DNA of 64,000 bases from Echiichthys vipera (GCA_963691815.1 OY829648.1:8964389-9028388), one strand, 5' to 3'. Shown: positions 1-13,731, numbered from the stretch's first letter. The notes: generated from the sequence alone by a model not told the origin. Translations and numbers: made by a program.

Positions 1-65
<65 letters not shown>
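1..65. repeat. (CA)n microsatellite at window edge
   Basis: An uninterrupted CA dinucleotide run starts at the first base of the window and ends in a CATACATTATACA flank. Its true length is unknown because it is cut by the window edge. Confidence 0.98.
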
Positions 66-70
<5 letters not shown>

Positions 71-1708
71 TTATACAGCGTATGTATGTGCTCGGACTGA
101 ATGGTTTATGTGAGTGAGCCATTGAGAGAGATTGCGGATGCAATTTGAGGCGTAGCGCAGTGAGGAATAATATTGTGTGGAATCAAAGAAAAGCTTCCTG
201 CTTTGAAAAAAAACATTCAGATTAATGTTTAGCGGGTAATTCATACAAACCACAGAACACCCTGGGATTGTTGTTGCCCTTGGAAACAGACAGGCAAGAC
301 TATGGTGACCACATAAATATTAAGTTGCGCCATTCAGATGCAGAGACAGCATCCCAGTCATCAAGCGTGGGAACAGGCTAAATGATAAGGGGATGAGGGG
401 TCTGTGCAGAGGAGGGGGTTGCGGTTAGTTCATGGCTAGACACCCCAGCTGCACTGACTTGCATTCAGAAACCGGTTAGGAGGGATCTCAAGGGTCAAGG
501 TCAGGGTGGGGGGGGTGGTTGTGCGTGTGTGCATGTGCGTGTGGTTCATCTGCCGTTCATCCCCGGCTGGCTGCCCTTGTGTTTGCTTATTTTATAAGCT
601 GCTTCTTATTGCTTTGCTTCAGGGACGACTTGAGCTGAGAAACCGGGGAACCCAACCCCCTTCAGTCAGCCTCTGGCCAGTCTCCAGTCGGCCCTGAGTC
701 CAATCGAGCCAGAAATCAGTCCTGCAGCCCAGTCAACCCCCCTGGTCAAACAACCCCCAGCCAAACACAGTCAAACCAAGTCAGACACTTTGACAGCCCC
801 CTGTCTGTCTCAGTCTGCTGCCTCCTGTAATTTAACATGTCGGCTCGGGGTTCATTGTATGTACAAGCCATGCGATGTGTTGAATGCTTTGGCTGGATCC
901 AAATGGAAATCATTTTAAATCATCACATTTTAAAATTCAGATCAAATTTCCAATACAGTTTGCTGCCTCTTAGGCTGGGGCCATTTACTAATTCCATATG
1001 TTGCCATGTGTCACATTTTCTTGATGAAGCCGCCCATCAATAGCAATCCTCTTTATTGGTGAAATGCAGCTGGCCACTGTATCATTGCCATTTCATCAAA
1101 TCATCTGAAGTGCGTGAGCTTGTGGCACGTTTCGCCTCTTTGAAATAAACAGTGTAAGCCCTTTAAGGGGAGGGACTGCAGCACATGAGGAGAGGAGAGG
1201 GAAGGAAAAAGAGGGGATGTGGAAAAGAGAGGACAGAGGAGAAAGGGGAGAGATGGAGGGTAGCAGAGACACAAGCAAACCCACCCTGCGGTAGCCTGCC
1301 TTCATTCTTCATCGGAGACTTATGCTTCATTAGACTGTCTGAAAGAAAGACCCGCTTTCCCTCATCACCTCAATAGACCAGTCCCCCTTCTCTTCCATAG
1401 CCTGGAGGGTTCTCCTATAAAAACCCACCTCCCTTACCCCCTGTTTTCCTCTTCATTCCTGCCTCCGTCTTCTAATCGTCTCAACTCGCGCTGAAATCAA
1501 GCTTAGTAACGGCAGTTTTGTGAGCCCCTCTGGTCTGCCTCCAGCCCCCCTCGACCCCCCCCCCCTCCAAACCGCCTCCTATCATCCTCCGATCCCCACC
1601 AGCTCCCCTTCTCTGCTCATTCACTCACCTTGGTCAGACACACCACCCACCCACTGCTTAAATCCCTATCAGCATGTCAAGTAAATGTCTGCCCAGCTGG
1701 GGTTGACA
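66..1708. other. Intergenic DNA, no gene seen
   Basis: No exon with recognisable protein similarity and splice sites was found. The stretch holds a short G-rich run near 505-520, a purine-rich block at 1185-1265, a C-rich block at 1540-1570 and a unique, microsatellite-free AT-balanced block at about 837-1110 that is reported separately as a possible conserved non-coding element. Short open frames here are chance frames. Confidence 0.6.
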
Positions 1709-1716
1709 CACACACG

Positions 1717-1755
<39 letters not shown>
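1709..1755. repeat. (AC)n microsatellite
   Basis: An AC dinucleotide tract of about 47 bases with two ACGC variants near its left end. Confidence 0.95.
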
Positions 1756-1759
<4 letters not shown>

Positions 1760-4700
1760 AAATATAAATGCACTGCACACACAATCTTTTGCTTGCTTCT
1801 GGGGTTTAGCCTTCCTCCCTGCTGACCCTTTTCACCCGTGTTTTGCTCTCTTCCCCTTCTCGCTGCCTCTCTTTCCCCCTCTGCCTCTCCTCAGGCACTG
1901 ATCTGACAGGATGGTTTGGCTAGCTGACTATATCTGCAAGAGGTTTATCACAGGGCTTCACCGCGTTCCACCGTGTTGCCTGCCTGTTTTTATTTTCTAA
2001 ATTAAAGTGTTTTCACCAAAGCTGCACCATACCTTAGGCCATGCTCACCTTTACATCCCATCTATTTGATTAAAAGGTTACTGGAATCCTATCCTCTAAA
2101 TTTGTTACAGCAAAATCTGGTCAGTCTATCTCTTAATAAAATCTGGAGCCGAAATATCTGTGCTGTGTGTTACGGCATAAGGTCTCATATCTGCAGTTTT
2201 GAAGTCACTCTACTACCAAATATCCTTGCAGGGTTTATTTTTCACAGAGGGAAGCAAATAAATTCAGCCAGGCACATTCTTTAACTCTTCAAGTTTTCTC
2301 TATACTACATTTTTTTAAAGATACATTGCAGATATCAAAAGACATCATTGCATTCTTTTGCACTACCTCAGTTATACCATCATTTTTAACAAACCCAGCA
2401 CGATTACATTGTGATTAAGATGTGTATTATACGGAGAGATCAGATTTGCCTGTTAAAGAAAGAGCTTTGGCGTTTATGTCTCATGAGTGTTTGTACATTT
2501 GCTGCAATTGTGTTTATTTTAACATCTCAGTTAAGGAGAGGAGATTTCCTTGTTCATCTAAATTGTCACAAACAAAATCTTGATCAAATCTCCTATCAGG
2601 CACAGTCTCAGTCTCGTGGGTTGTAAACATTATTTATGTTTATTTTGCTCTCATGGTGCTATATTCTATTGTCTTTATTATTTCCCAGCATGATTCTCTG
2701 GTTCATGTACACTGCTGATGTCATTAACATAAAAGGGGACAGGGAACACTTAGCTCCCAGCAGCTCCCCTGTTTCTTCCTGGAATAAAGTGACGGTTTCC
2801 CGTCGCATTCCCCACCTCTCTTCTGCACCACATTTCAATCATTACCCTGATTTTCGGGGACAATGACGAGCACGCTGCATTCTCAGCAGTTGCCTCTGTC
2901 AGCGTAGCACAATCTTTATGTAAATGTATTCAGATGCATTCAGAGCCCCGTAGACCGTCATCTCTGCTGGGTGGTGGTGGAAGCTGTTCACATTTTCTCC
3001 TGTAGCGGGCTAGCGGGCTGAAAAACATGCAACACGGCTGGTGAAGCACACAACGAGGTGGACCCCTGCCAACACGCCTTAGAAACCCCTATTAAACCCT
3101 ATGTTTATATCGGGGCTGTGATTTACAAATGTGAGTTTTCTTGCCTTTGGGCATGTGCACCCCCAATGTCGTTCTGTTTTTTCATCAGGCACGCAGCAGA
3201 CAGCAATAGGGTTGCGAGATTGGGGTCCTTGCCGCATGTGCGCGGCGAGATGGGAAGGGGAGGGGAGCAAGAGAGCGAGAAGAGATGTGTGTGTGTGCAT
3301 TTTCATCTTAGTGGGTGCTCTTCTCTGGAGCCCAGTGCTCTGCTCATATTGAGATATTTCCTGAGCGCGTTGACACAATTATGCATGTACACACATTGTT
3401 CCTTTGTGTACGGCTGTACTCCTCAGCTCTGGTTCATCTCTAATGTTCCGAACTTGACTCTCAGCAAGTTCATTGTTATTCATTTCACTGTCATCCTGAG
3501 CGCCCTGTGAGACTGGCTAAGTCCAGCCCAGGTTTCCCAGGTAGGGCTGTGTTTGTCACACACACACAGGGCCACACAAACCTATTGTTTCAGCCGCAGG
3601 ATGTCTGTTGTCCTCTGGGTATACGTGTGTGCTGACTGTATCAGAGGACACCGTGAGATGGTGCAGTTTGTCAATGACCTGGTTCTGCTGCATCCAACTA
3701 CTGCAAAGTTCAGTTCTCAGGTGATTATATGCAGTGAGAGCAGGTGCAGAGTCCTCTGCATAGGATTACATTGTCTTTATTACGATGAGGCGTTGAGCGT
3801 AGAGTTCAAATATTAAAACACGATCTTAGATTTGACTGGTAATATGTCATGTCTTATAAAACCATTTGAAAAACATCTCTCAAACTTTTTGGGGCATGCT
3901 GTCATTACTTCAAGTTTTCTTATATCCCTTGAAAACAAAAATTAACTCTTCAGCCTTCCTTTCTCCTCTTATTCTGTTGCCCCTCACTGTCTCTTTTCTT
4001 TTCTTTTTTCTTTTTTTACTTTCCCCGTCTGGCGCAAAAAAACCAGGGGCTGCAGTTTGCTTAGCTGAGTCCATAAAGAGGCGTTTTAAAAAGCTGTGTT
4101 AACAGACCAACAAAGCTTTAAATGTGCCCCCCTCTGTGAGGGGGTGGTTCCCATAGGGATGTAGCGTGGCGCTCCATTGGCAGGCCTCTATCCGGCCTCT
4201 CATTCAACCCAACGCTCAGTCACGGCCACTTATGGTAGGAGGGAAAATCACACAGTTCAGCCCAGGCCTGATCCAATGACATGTTTTTTTAATGAGGTGA
4301 TTCTATGTCTTTGTTTGGGCACCAAATTCAAGTCCAGACCGGAGCAGGTCCTGCTGAATAAGATGCAAGACCATGGCCAGGCACAACTTACAAAAAAGGC
4401 ACAAAGAGCCTGGCTTCTGTGGAGCCAGTGAATAGCTCTCCACTCCGCACTGTTCCTCCCTAGAGAATAACTAGCATGCAAATTCTGAGAATTTATACAA
4501 TAGTGTAATTTTGTATTGCTAATGACAGTTTTATCCGTGTTTTGTGCAGTGTCATCTGTCTAAATATTGTTTAAAAGATGTGGGGGGAAAGTCCACGTTC
4601 AAAATTCTTGTTTATTTCGACAGTTGAAAGAAGTGCCTGTTTCTAGCCCCTCCGGTTATTGCTTCCAGGGTCACACACAGAGAGATTTCTTTCTCTTTCA

Positions 4701-4920
4701 TTTTCACCGGCCTGTGTCTTTTTCAGAAAACGCCACACCATATATCACACATATGTGCACATGTCATACGGTGTGTGTACATCTGCGGGTGTGCCAGGCG
4801 CTCATTGGCTTTGTATGTTCAGGGGTGAGGACTGTCATTAAACTGTCTGCCTGCATCACCAGACTCAACCATCACCCTGCCTGGCTGTCCATTCTGCTTC
4901 TCACTTGGCCCTCAAACAAC
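1756..4920. other. Intergenic DNA, no gene seen
   Basis: Mostly unique sequence with pyrimidine-rich patches (1800-1890, 3955-4030). The longest open frame (3058-3510, plus) shows no recognisable domain and no splice-bounded structure, so it is not called as a gene. Confidence 0.6.
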
Positions 4921-4921
4921 A

Positions 4922-4922
4922 T

Positions 4923-4990
<68 letters not shown>
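4922..4990. repeat. (CA)n microsatellite
   Basis: A nearly perfect CA run of about 69 bases. It produces spurious His-Thr repeat reading frames on the plus strand. Confidence 0.97.
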
Positions 4991-4993
<3 letters not shown>

Positions 4994-5384
4994 TTCACTT
5001 GGCCTTCAGCCAGGATTCACATACACAAAGCATACAGTATGTCTCCTCACACTCAACACACAACTGATACAATATTTGGAAGGCTGATATTAATACTGAT
5101 ATTTCTGATATTCAAGCTAATGCTTTGTGCCAATATTTTCTTTTTTTTTAATTTCCTACCAGTAAAATCACCCTTACAATGAAGCAGAGTCTTCTTGTAA
5201 CCCCAACAATGTGAGTAGTTGACCTGAAAAGCGTTTTTTTCCCCCACATTATTCTATTTGAATGATTTTAGAGCCAATTTCTTACAAGAAAGAAAAGCAA
5301 AAAATACTTAAAATGTATATTATTTTGTGTAACAAAGACTTGTTTTTATTTCATATCCCTTTGCTCATCTGGGGATCTTCTGGC

Positions 5385-5435
5385 TTTTTACAGGGACCCC
5401 TTAGGGGGTCCGAAACCCCAGGTTTGGAACCACTG
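5385..5435 (-). mobile_element. Probable hAT-type transposon terminus (one end only)
   Basis: On the minus strand the segment begins CAGTGGTTCCAAACC, which resembles the CAGTGGTTC-type ends of hAT (Charlie-like) elements. A small near-palindrome, GGACCCC-TTA-GGGGGTCC, lies just inside it at about 5394-5411. I found no matching opposite end nearby, so this looks like a truncated or solo end. The family call is from memory of typical hAT ends. Confidence 0.45.
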
Positions 5436-7447
5436 GTGTAGCTCATTATGTGACACCAAAAGTAATGGAGGGTAATTCTAGGATGCAATAATATAGATTC
5501 ATAAGGCAGATCACTACTTTCAATTGCAATCGTTGATGCTTTAATTTACTAAATAATAACATAAAAGTAATTCATTTTATTAAAATTACATAATTAAACT
5601 AAATGATAATAATAAGAATATTAATAATAAATAGAAAACAATTATGTCCAAGGCCAATATTGGGCTAACACCACAACACACTACTCTGTCCCAGTGAATC
5701 CGCCTGCCTGGATGTGAAGTACTCTTCTCGCCTCTCATACAACGAACCCATCAGCCGGCCTACTTGTCCCTGATTTAGTCCGACTCTGTTCTTTGCTCAC
5801 GTTCAAGGCTGTGGTAATGTGGAATTAGTATGCAGAGAAGCAGACGGACGGCTCTGTGGATCTAATAGGTAGCCAGACTGGAGAAAAAGACTGAAGTGGG
5901 GGGAAAGAGCATATCTAGCAAAGAGGGAGTTAAGCATGGCCTCTCCCTCACTTCTCCTCCTCCCATCCTCCCCGCTCTCTTCCCTCTCCCCTTTATCGCC
6001 TGGTTCCCCATGCCCTGTCCCAAACCTTAATGGGACGTCAGACGGACAGCCTCGCCTGAATTGAGCAGGGAGAGCAACCTCCACCCCCCTTGTTGTCTCT
6101 CCAAAAAAGAGAACCCCCCCATCCCACCATACCTTCCCCCATGCCCCTCTTGCTCTTACACTGCTAGCACCCATGGCTGCTCCCCTTGGTTCTCAGGGCT
6201 ATTGAAGGGGTCCCAGACACCCTCCACTCTTCAGCCCCTCAGCCTAACTCTGCATAAATTAGGCACGTCTCCCTGGTGTCTCGTCAGCCGGACGGGGCAC
6301 CCCTGGCCCCGGGTCTGCCGTCTCCCAATCTGCTGCTCCTTCTCCCCTCATGCTGTCACCTTCTGTCTCCCTCCACCTCCCCCATCTACTGTATTCTATC
6401 AATCCTTGACTTATTTTGAAGCTAACACATCCTTTCTTCCAAAATCACCAACGCTTCCTCTCCTGCTCTTTTTTTTTTTTGCCAATCCGCCACTTCCTCT
6501 TTTTCTTTTTGCCCCTCCTAAATCCCTTGGCACACTCACTCCCACCTCACCTGCTTTATATTCTCCACATTCTCTATCTATCTCTACTTTCGTTATCCTC
6601 CAAGCACTGTGTTACCCAGATCAACCAAGCACTCTCGTCTCCTCTCCTTTTCAGCCAGGATATTGTTTACATCTGTCTTGCTAATCACTGGCAGAGCCTC
6701 TCTAGACCTCACAGATGTTGCAATAATACAGGGGATTAGCAGGCTTAACACTGGGGCTTATTTGGGGAGTTTTCCCGATGGCCTGGCAGTGAAGCCCGTC
6801 AGCTCCTCTGAATTTGACCTTTTTCATGTTTCACTCTGTGCTGAAATCCTGCCACCCCGCTTCTCTTTGATTTGTGATTTTTTTTCTTTCTACAAGCGTT
6901 TGGCGTGCTGATGTTGTTTTATCCAGATTGGTGCTTTGGACTCTCACTTCCTGTAGCTACATCAGTGCCTGGCTGAGTTAAATGCAATTACAGCACTAAA
7001 CTGCTTGACATATGACAGGGAGACTGAGCAACAAACAATGCTCTTTTTAGCTGCTCTTTCACCTGGAGCTGTTATAGACGCCTTAGATAAATCTTTATGG
7101 TCCCGCTTTTCCTTTATCCTCGTAGTATTAACACTGCGATGTAGCTAGCTAGCACTGTGTTAGCTGCTTCTTTTGCTCACCATGGTGACGCCTGAACCTC
7201 CCCAGTCTCCTCTGCTCTCGTCTTTAACTCAGTGCTGAAAGATAATTAGATGGTCCTCTCAGACTCAGCATCTCTGCTGCTTCTCTCTGCGTCATGCAGT
7301 GCAACCGAGTTCTATTTTTATGACCCAGCAGTTCCAGTGTCTGAGACTGCGTGTGTGTGCGCGTGTGTTTGAGGTCAATGTATTTCTGTCTGGATCCTAA
7401 TCCCAAAGGTGATATTAGTCTGGTAGGGGGCAACCCATCCCCCCTAT
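5436..7447. other. Intergenic DNA with C/T-rich block and unique block
   Basis: About 5930-6660 is strongly pyrimidine-rich on the plus strand and gives long but low-complexity Pro/Ser/Leu open frames with no recognisable domain. About 6660-7110 is a unique block listed as a possible conserved non-coding element. No exon was recognised. Confidence 0.55.
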
Positions 7448-7449
7448 GT

Positions 7450-7480
<31 letters not shown>

Positions 7481-7500
7481 AGTGTTTATGTGTGTGTTTG
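7448..7500. repeat. (GT)n microsatellite, interrupted
   Basis: A GT-rich tract with GTTT and GAGT interruptions. Confidence 0.9.
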
Positions 7501-7759
7501 TGCTGCAGGCGTTGGGGTCAGCCTGGAAGCCCAGACAGGCTCTACCTAGACCTTTGACCCATGACTGTCTGCTAGCTCAGGGGTCATGCACACCACTGAT
7601 ACAGACAGCTGATAGACGCACAAGAAAACGCACATGCACACACGCACATGCACACACAGCAACCCCCACCCCCCTGTAGTAAACATTAACTGTTTGGTGT
7701 GTCTAGAGAGATGATGACACAAACGCAAACGGCGTCATCCCAGCTGGCTTTATGCAGAA

Positions 7760-7761
<2 letters not shown>

Positions 7762-7814
<53 letters not shown>
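7762..7814. repeat. (GT)n microsatellite
   Basis: An uninterrupted GT run of about 53 bases. Confidence 0.97.
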
Positions 7815-7815
<1 letters not shown>

Positions 7816-9529
7816 TTTAAGCACAGATTGTGATTCCTCTTTTTTCAGGCGCACAGCTGCACCTGTCTACACCCTACTCCCTCCTAGTGTTTTTTTAAGG
7901 ACACCCAGAATTAAAAGAATATGAGCGGACTAATTGCACAATGTAAGGAGTCTTTTCCCTAATCACTCTTTTCTTATTTGCTTGTGTCTTCACAGATGCA
8001 GCCAGTCAGGAATTCCACCATGGAGATGAAAAGCAGCGATTGACCACTGGACGTTGCTCTAACAAAGCACACACGCTGTAGCCAATTTCTCTGATTGTGT
8101 CTAAACTAGGCTACATATGGAAAATGCCACCTCGACACGTGCAAGAACAGTCATTTAGGCACACACCATTAGAGCCTGATTATCAGTTGTCAAGTCTGTC
8201 TTTGTGGATGTGGACAGGTAAGTCAGCGCCTCTTCTAAAAGGTAAGTTTAAAAGGTTGAATCAATTTAAGAGCTGTCTGAAGTGTAAAATGGAGCAATAT
8301 TTTCCAAAATTAGTTTCATTAGATATGAATTACTATATTTGAGACCAATTTTAGATGGGAGATTGGATGAGACCCCAAGGGGTCCTTCTCTTTTTACATT
8401 TAAGTATTTGAATGGAAAATCGTTTGACAAGAGTTTGTCACTGTTGAATTACTTTCCTCTTTTTCTAGGATATTATGTGCGCACATATTCATACAATCTT
8501 TTTTATGGTGTAATGAACTCATTTATCATAAAATGACTGCAGAATCCCCAAAGTGTTGCCCTGATGTGATATATACTTTCAATAAAATCAAACAATTTGT
8601 GAAAATTTGTCTTGTTATTTTTTCTTCCTCTGTTTGATTCTTGTTTCTTTATAGTCAGTAATGTTTATTTTGTTGCTCGGATTATACAGTAGCTGCAATG
8701 GGGCCAAGTTTAGTGATGTTCTATATTTTTCTTAGTGTCAACAAATCCCATGAAAAGACCAAAACCAACAATGAATTGACTTACACCAACAAGAAATCCC
8801 TGAGTATCCAGAGCCTGATATAACTTAATTTACTGTGCCATAGACTAAAATTGTTGTCAAAAAACTGTAGAAAACACATTAATGAGACACGTAATTGCAC
8901 TAAATGACATTTTCCTTCATTACAATAAACACTGACACTGTAGTTTATATTAAGTCAATCTCACATACTGTCCTAGGGCCGTAAATGCTCCAAATCAGCC
9001 AAATAATGGGTAATTTACAGCTGAAAGTAGTCACTAAGAAAACCAGTATTATTCCCGTTATTTCCAGACTGATATTTGCTAAAAACTTCATCCAGCGGTT
9101 TTAGTTTTTTACCTTTTAAGAAAAATGAAACTATATATTTGTGACCTGTTTTTTCCAATAGGAAAAATCTTCAATAGGAACTATTCGGTGTAGGACTGAG
9201 AGCCACAGACGGGTTAAGGAAGTAGGAAAGTGTTAAGAGATGATCTAGCCAATTGTTGTTTTTGCGCACAATAACAAAAATATAGAATATTATCAGCCTC
9301 TAATGCTTCTACAAGCATCATCCAAGATGAGAGAATATATAGGAGCTTGTTCACTTCGATTACTCTGATTATTCCAACAGTGGCTGAAGGGTTGGAAGGG
9401 GAACAGTTAAACCTAGTGGCCTAAATCTGTGGTGTCAATTAGGTGCCTTTGTGTGTGAGCAGCAGGGGTGTTGAAGCGAGTTGCTGGAGCTGAAGGAAAC
9501 TCTGAACAATGATACACATTCATAACCCC

Positions 9530-9530
<1 letters not shown>
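7815..9530. other. Intergenic, AT-rich, no gene seen
   Basis: Moderately AT-rich unique sequence. A short frame at 7996 (starting ATGCAGCCAG after a CTTCACAG acceptor-like site) ends after 14 codons and has no recognisable similarity. An AATAAA-like hexamer lies near 8580, but no transcript can be supported. Confidence 0.55.

Positions 9531-9586
<56 letters not shown>
9531..9586. repeat. (CA)n microsatellite
   Basis: A CA run of about 55 bases following a CCCCCC stretch. Confidence 0.97.
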
Positions 9587-9590
<4 letters not shown>

Positions 9591-10103
9591 GTCCTATGTT
9601 TTGTGGGGATCACACCTCCTTTTGTTTTCCCCCAACAGCCAGTAGAGGCGATGCCCCAGTGCCCCCAGTGTGCTCCACTGCTCTGGCTGAAATGGGCTCC
9701 CTGCTATCCTCTGGGCCCCCACTCCTGCCCAACAACACTGTCCCCTCACTCGCTCCAGGTTCCCAAACCCTCAGCCTCCCCCTGACTGGTCCTGACCTGA
9801 AATTAGGGCCAGGCAAGCCTCCCTGGCCAGGCCAGTATAAAAGGCTAGTGTGTGTGTGTTTGCGTGTGTGCACCATGGCCCTGAAAGAAAGTAGGAGATT
9901 ATCCCATTCTGTGTGTCCAGTCACCAGTGCAGTATTGACCATGGTGGGCCACCCAGGGAGCGTCCAGCCAGCCGTGAGATGGCCTGATATACATGCTTAC
10001 TGGCCATGCTAGATTCCCCCACTCTCACCGGGGAGAAGGCCAAACCCTACTGGGTGGACGCTTTCTGGAGACACAGGAGTCTGTAAGCGGGGTGACCCAC
10101 CCT

Positions 10104-10172
<69 letters not shown>
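10104..10172. repeat. (CA)n microsatellite
   Basis: An uninterrupted CA run of about 69 bases. Confidence 0.97.
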
Positions 10173-10173
<1 letters not shown>

Positions 10174-12342
10174 CCTCTGTACAGTGAAAGACATTGCTAT
10201 CAGGTCGTTTTCTGTGTCCTGTGAGGCGAGGCGGAGGTCATTGGGAAGGTGGAAAACCTCTTTAATGGTGGGAATGATACCATAACACCTATAGATAGAG
10301 CTACGGATCATGTCACATACAGTCTGTATACACTGTACGACTCTGACAGCGAGGCCTGCTCACTCCTGTAAATGTGAAGAGCAGCGTGAAGCGCTTTTAG
10401 CTTGTGTTTAAAGATAGAATTACTTGTTTCTCTGTCGTTTTACCAATCTTTATTTATTCTTTATTTTTTATGTTTAATATGTCCATATAAAGTCCTTCTG
10501 ATCATTATTAAATGTATGTATAGTCCATTAACTTCCCCTGTTTTTGCTGTTCTACACCTACGCCTCTTAAAAACCAGGAAATACAGTAAATTAAATACAT
10601 TATTCTTTGATATTTTGTAAAATTAAACCTCAAGCTTTTACCTCACAAACATGCAGATAAATGATTATGAACACAGCCCCTCAAAACTCTATTTAATATG
10701 TCCACTACACTGGTTTCTAATAGCTCCCTGAGTTTTAAAAGCAGCTCATTGTTGATCTGAATAAACCCTCAGGGGTCAACTAATTGTCTTTTAATTGCTC
10801 AGCTGTTTGTTTGTGGATGGAGAGTCTCTAACATCTCGGTCCGTTAACAACACAAAGGCCTTTGACAGCAGCACGGAGCAACACAAAGCTCACTAGCAGT
10901 AAAACAAATAAGAGAATTTAAAGGGAGGAGTGTGTGTCATTTTACTGCATGTAAACTGCAATTAAGTGTGTCACAAGAGAGCAATTAAGGTAATGTAGAT
11001 TTATTTATTCTTTAAAAGTTTTGTATAAATGTGTCAGAATAAACAGGCTGCAATTAAACAACAGGCTTTTTAAAAATGATCTTTCTTTTATTTTACACGA
11101 ACAGAGTTAAAATTGTGTATGTTAATGCTGTGATGTGAAGAATAAAACATTTCCCAGTGTTTCGCTGTAATAAACGTCGGCCTGTTGTTTTCTTCTGTTT
11201 TTTTTTAGCATCCATTATTTTGCACTCACTTTCTCTGATTGGTTAAATTTGCTCTTGAGGCAAATCACTTAAACGACCCAGGAAGCAGGGGAGATTTAAT
11301 TAATTAGAAAGTGGAAGAAGAAACAAATCATTCAAGCACACTGAATGCATTTTTCCACGACGAACAAATGTGATCATTGGTTCTGATGAACAAAAACTAT
11401 TCTGTTCCAATTGCACTCACGTCATAATAACTATTACTAGGTTTCAGATATTATACTTCTAATTATGTCAACACTGTAATGCACTCCAAAATACGGCACA
11501 TTTAATTTCACAAATTGAGTTAATTAAATTGTGTCTTTACTATCCATCATACGACAGAAAGAGCACACTAATGTGGAGTGTATTCACGGCCCTCAGGACT
11601 GTTTTATAATGGGATCATCTACACGAACACTGCAAGAATACACTACAATATACAGTTCTGATTAACAAAAGTACATTAAACACGGCATAATATAAAGCGT
11701 CCATTTAAACAACACAGCCGAGTGTTAATTATATCTATTTATTCTCCAGTCATTTATGTAATTATGACTCACTGTGAGTTCATAAATACAATAAGCTTAA
11801 ATGCCTGATCACTTATACATGCAGCCAATAGTAATGAGCAAAACGACCGAAAACAGAGCGCTTTAATAAAACAATGTGTGTGTCTGCCTCCAGTGAGCGC
11901 ATACGATAAAAGATGTATTATGTAAAATAATAGCAGTGTTCTGAAGCTACTAGAAATGACTTGATCTAATCATTTTTTAACTTTATATTAATGCATTAGT
12001 ATCCAAGCAATATGAGTTCACAGAGTTCAGCCGTGGCCCACTGGTGTGCCTTCCCAGCATGCACACATACAAAATTAAATTCTTATGTAAGCGTTCTAAT
12101 TTCAGACGCCAATGACTGTTCTCACATTCACGTGTAATGAACGGCTGACTTCAGAAAACGTGTTGATGTGGTGTTAGAGCGCAGGGATGCGGATTAAAGC
12201 TGCCGGCTGTACAGATTGTGTGCAGATTAAATCTTAATTGTGAGTTTGGGTTTAGGTGAATTTAAAAATATTTATATTAAAGTTCTGCTTTAATTTTGAA
12301 CTTTATCTCAATAGATCTGTGTCTTTTTACATGTGGATTAAC
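10173..12342. other. Intergenic, AT-rich, microsatellite-free block
   Basis: About 2.1 kb of AT-rich sequence without simple repeats or recognisable transposons. It contains TAAT-core homeobox-like sites (for example TTAATTAATTAG near 11297) and a TGACTCA AP-1-like site near 11766. No exon was recognised on either strand. Whether it is conserved regulatory DNA cannot be told from one sequence. Confidence 0.5.
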
Positions 12343-12486
<144 letters not shown>

Positions 12487-13545
12487 AGAGGGGTCGTCTC
12501 CCTGGCTCCCATGAACTTGGTGGCCCCCCCCAGACACCTCATAAAATCTGTGGGCCAGAGGAGCAAAGTTAGGGGGTTTACCAAGAGGGAGTTACGGTTC
12601 AGTCCGGACATATCTGGTTGGGGTTGAAAGAATGAGGGGGTGGGGGGGCTTTAAAAAGTCCGAGAACTTGACTAGTTTGTCATGCTAACTGCGGAGATGC
12701 CATTGAATGCGGACATAGGGAGCAGAAGGTTCGCAGGACCCCGGCCATTCTCATGCAAAGTCTGTCAGAGCCTTCTCCTTCGTCCGTCCACCCACCATCC
12801 ACCATCCGCCCACCCCAAAGCTTTTACTCGTGCAGGAGAAATACATACATGTTTATAAATGGGCACATACACTCACTGAGGCCTGGGTAGGGTGCCCCTT
12901 TCTTTATATGTGCGCGGTCTGCAAATATGTGAGTCTACATTGGAAATGAATCCATTTTGCAAAGACATAAACCGACAAAATAAGATCGCTGACATGAAAA
13001 TTCATGAATAACACTGTCATCTTACAGCTTGATGTGCAAGATGCTATATTTTAGACGATGCATGTTATATTTTAAATATGAAGCAACACTTCTCCCTGGA
13101 GTTGTAATAAAGCATTTTGAATGAGCACAATTCAGACAATAGAAAGACTGGACACAGAAGGAGAGTGAAGTCAGATGCATGCTAACTAAATCATCATAAT
13201 TAGCTATGAGAGAGGAACGCTCACATTAGCGCCTGTCTTAACTTCCTGTGACCTTGACACTACCTTGACAGGCACTGGCATAAAATTGACCTAATTTCCT
13301 GGGCTGATTGTGAAAAATCATTTTGTGCTGCATGTTCCAGCAAATTCTATTCAAATTTCAGAAAATTCATCTCTATTAAATCAGCCTCCCTCCCTGATTT
13401 GTTATTCCTGCTTCCTGCTCGCTGCCCGTCTCCACCGCTCACCTCTCATCTGTTTTACCTGATCCAGAGATCGGGTGGAAGCTACATTTCATTTAGTGTT
13501 GAATCTGTTCAAATGCCAACTGGTGAAAATGTCAGCTGCAGTACA

Positions 13546-13549
<4 letters not shown>
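12487..13549. other. Intergenic DNA, no gene seen
   Basis: Unique sequence. Positions 13180-13390 are reported separately as a candidate conserved non-coding element because they are rich in TAAT and TGACAG cores and free of repeats. Confidence 0.5.

Positions 13550-13583
<34 letters not shown>
13548..13583. repeat. (CA)n microsatellite
   Basis: A short CA run of about 35 bases. Confidence 0.93.
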
Positions 13584-13589
<6 letters not shown>

Positions 13590-13673
13590 ATTGACTAGCT
13601 TTAAATGCAAACACTGCATGCAAATGAGCGTTGCCCCCTCCGGGCTCTAAGCAGTGAGGAAAAGCACATACTG

Positions 13674-13691
13674 TGTTTGTGTGTGTGTGGT

Positions 13692-13731
<40 letters not shown>

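Noticed and set aside
3058..3510. A 150-codon open frame
   Set aside because: No recognisable similarity, no exon boundaries, and an overlapping frame of similar length on the other strand; likely chance.
6061..6684. A 207-codon open frame rich in Pro, Ser and Leu
   Set aside because: It is a low-complexity pyrimidine tract with no domain, splice structure or start context that I can support.
7996..8045. Short frame after an acceptor-like CTTCACAG, with an AATAAA-like word at 8580
   Set aside because: Only 14 codons, no similarity, and no upstream exon found.
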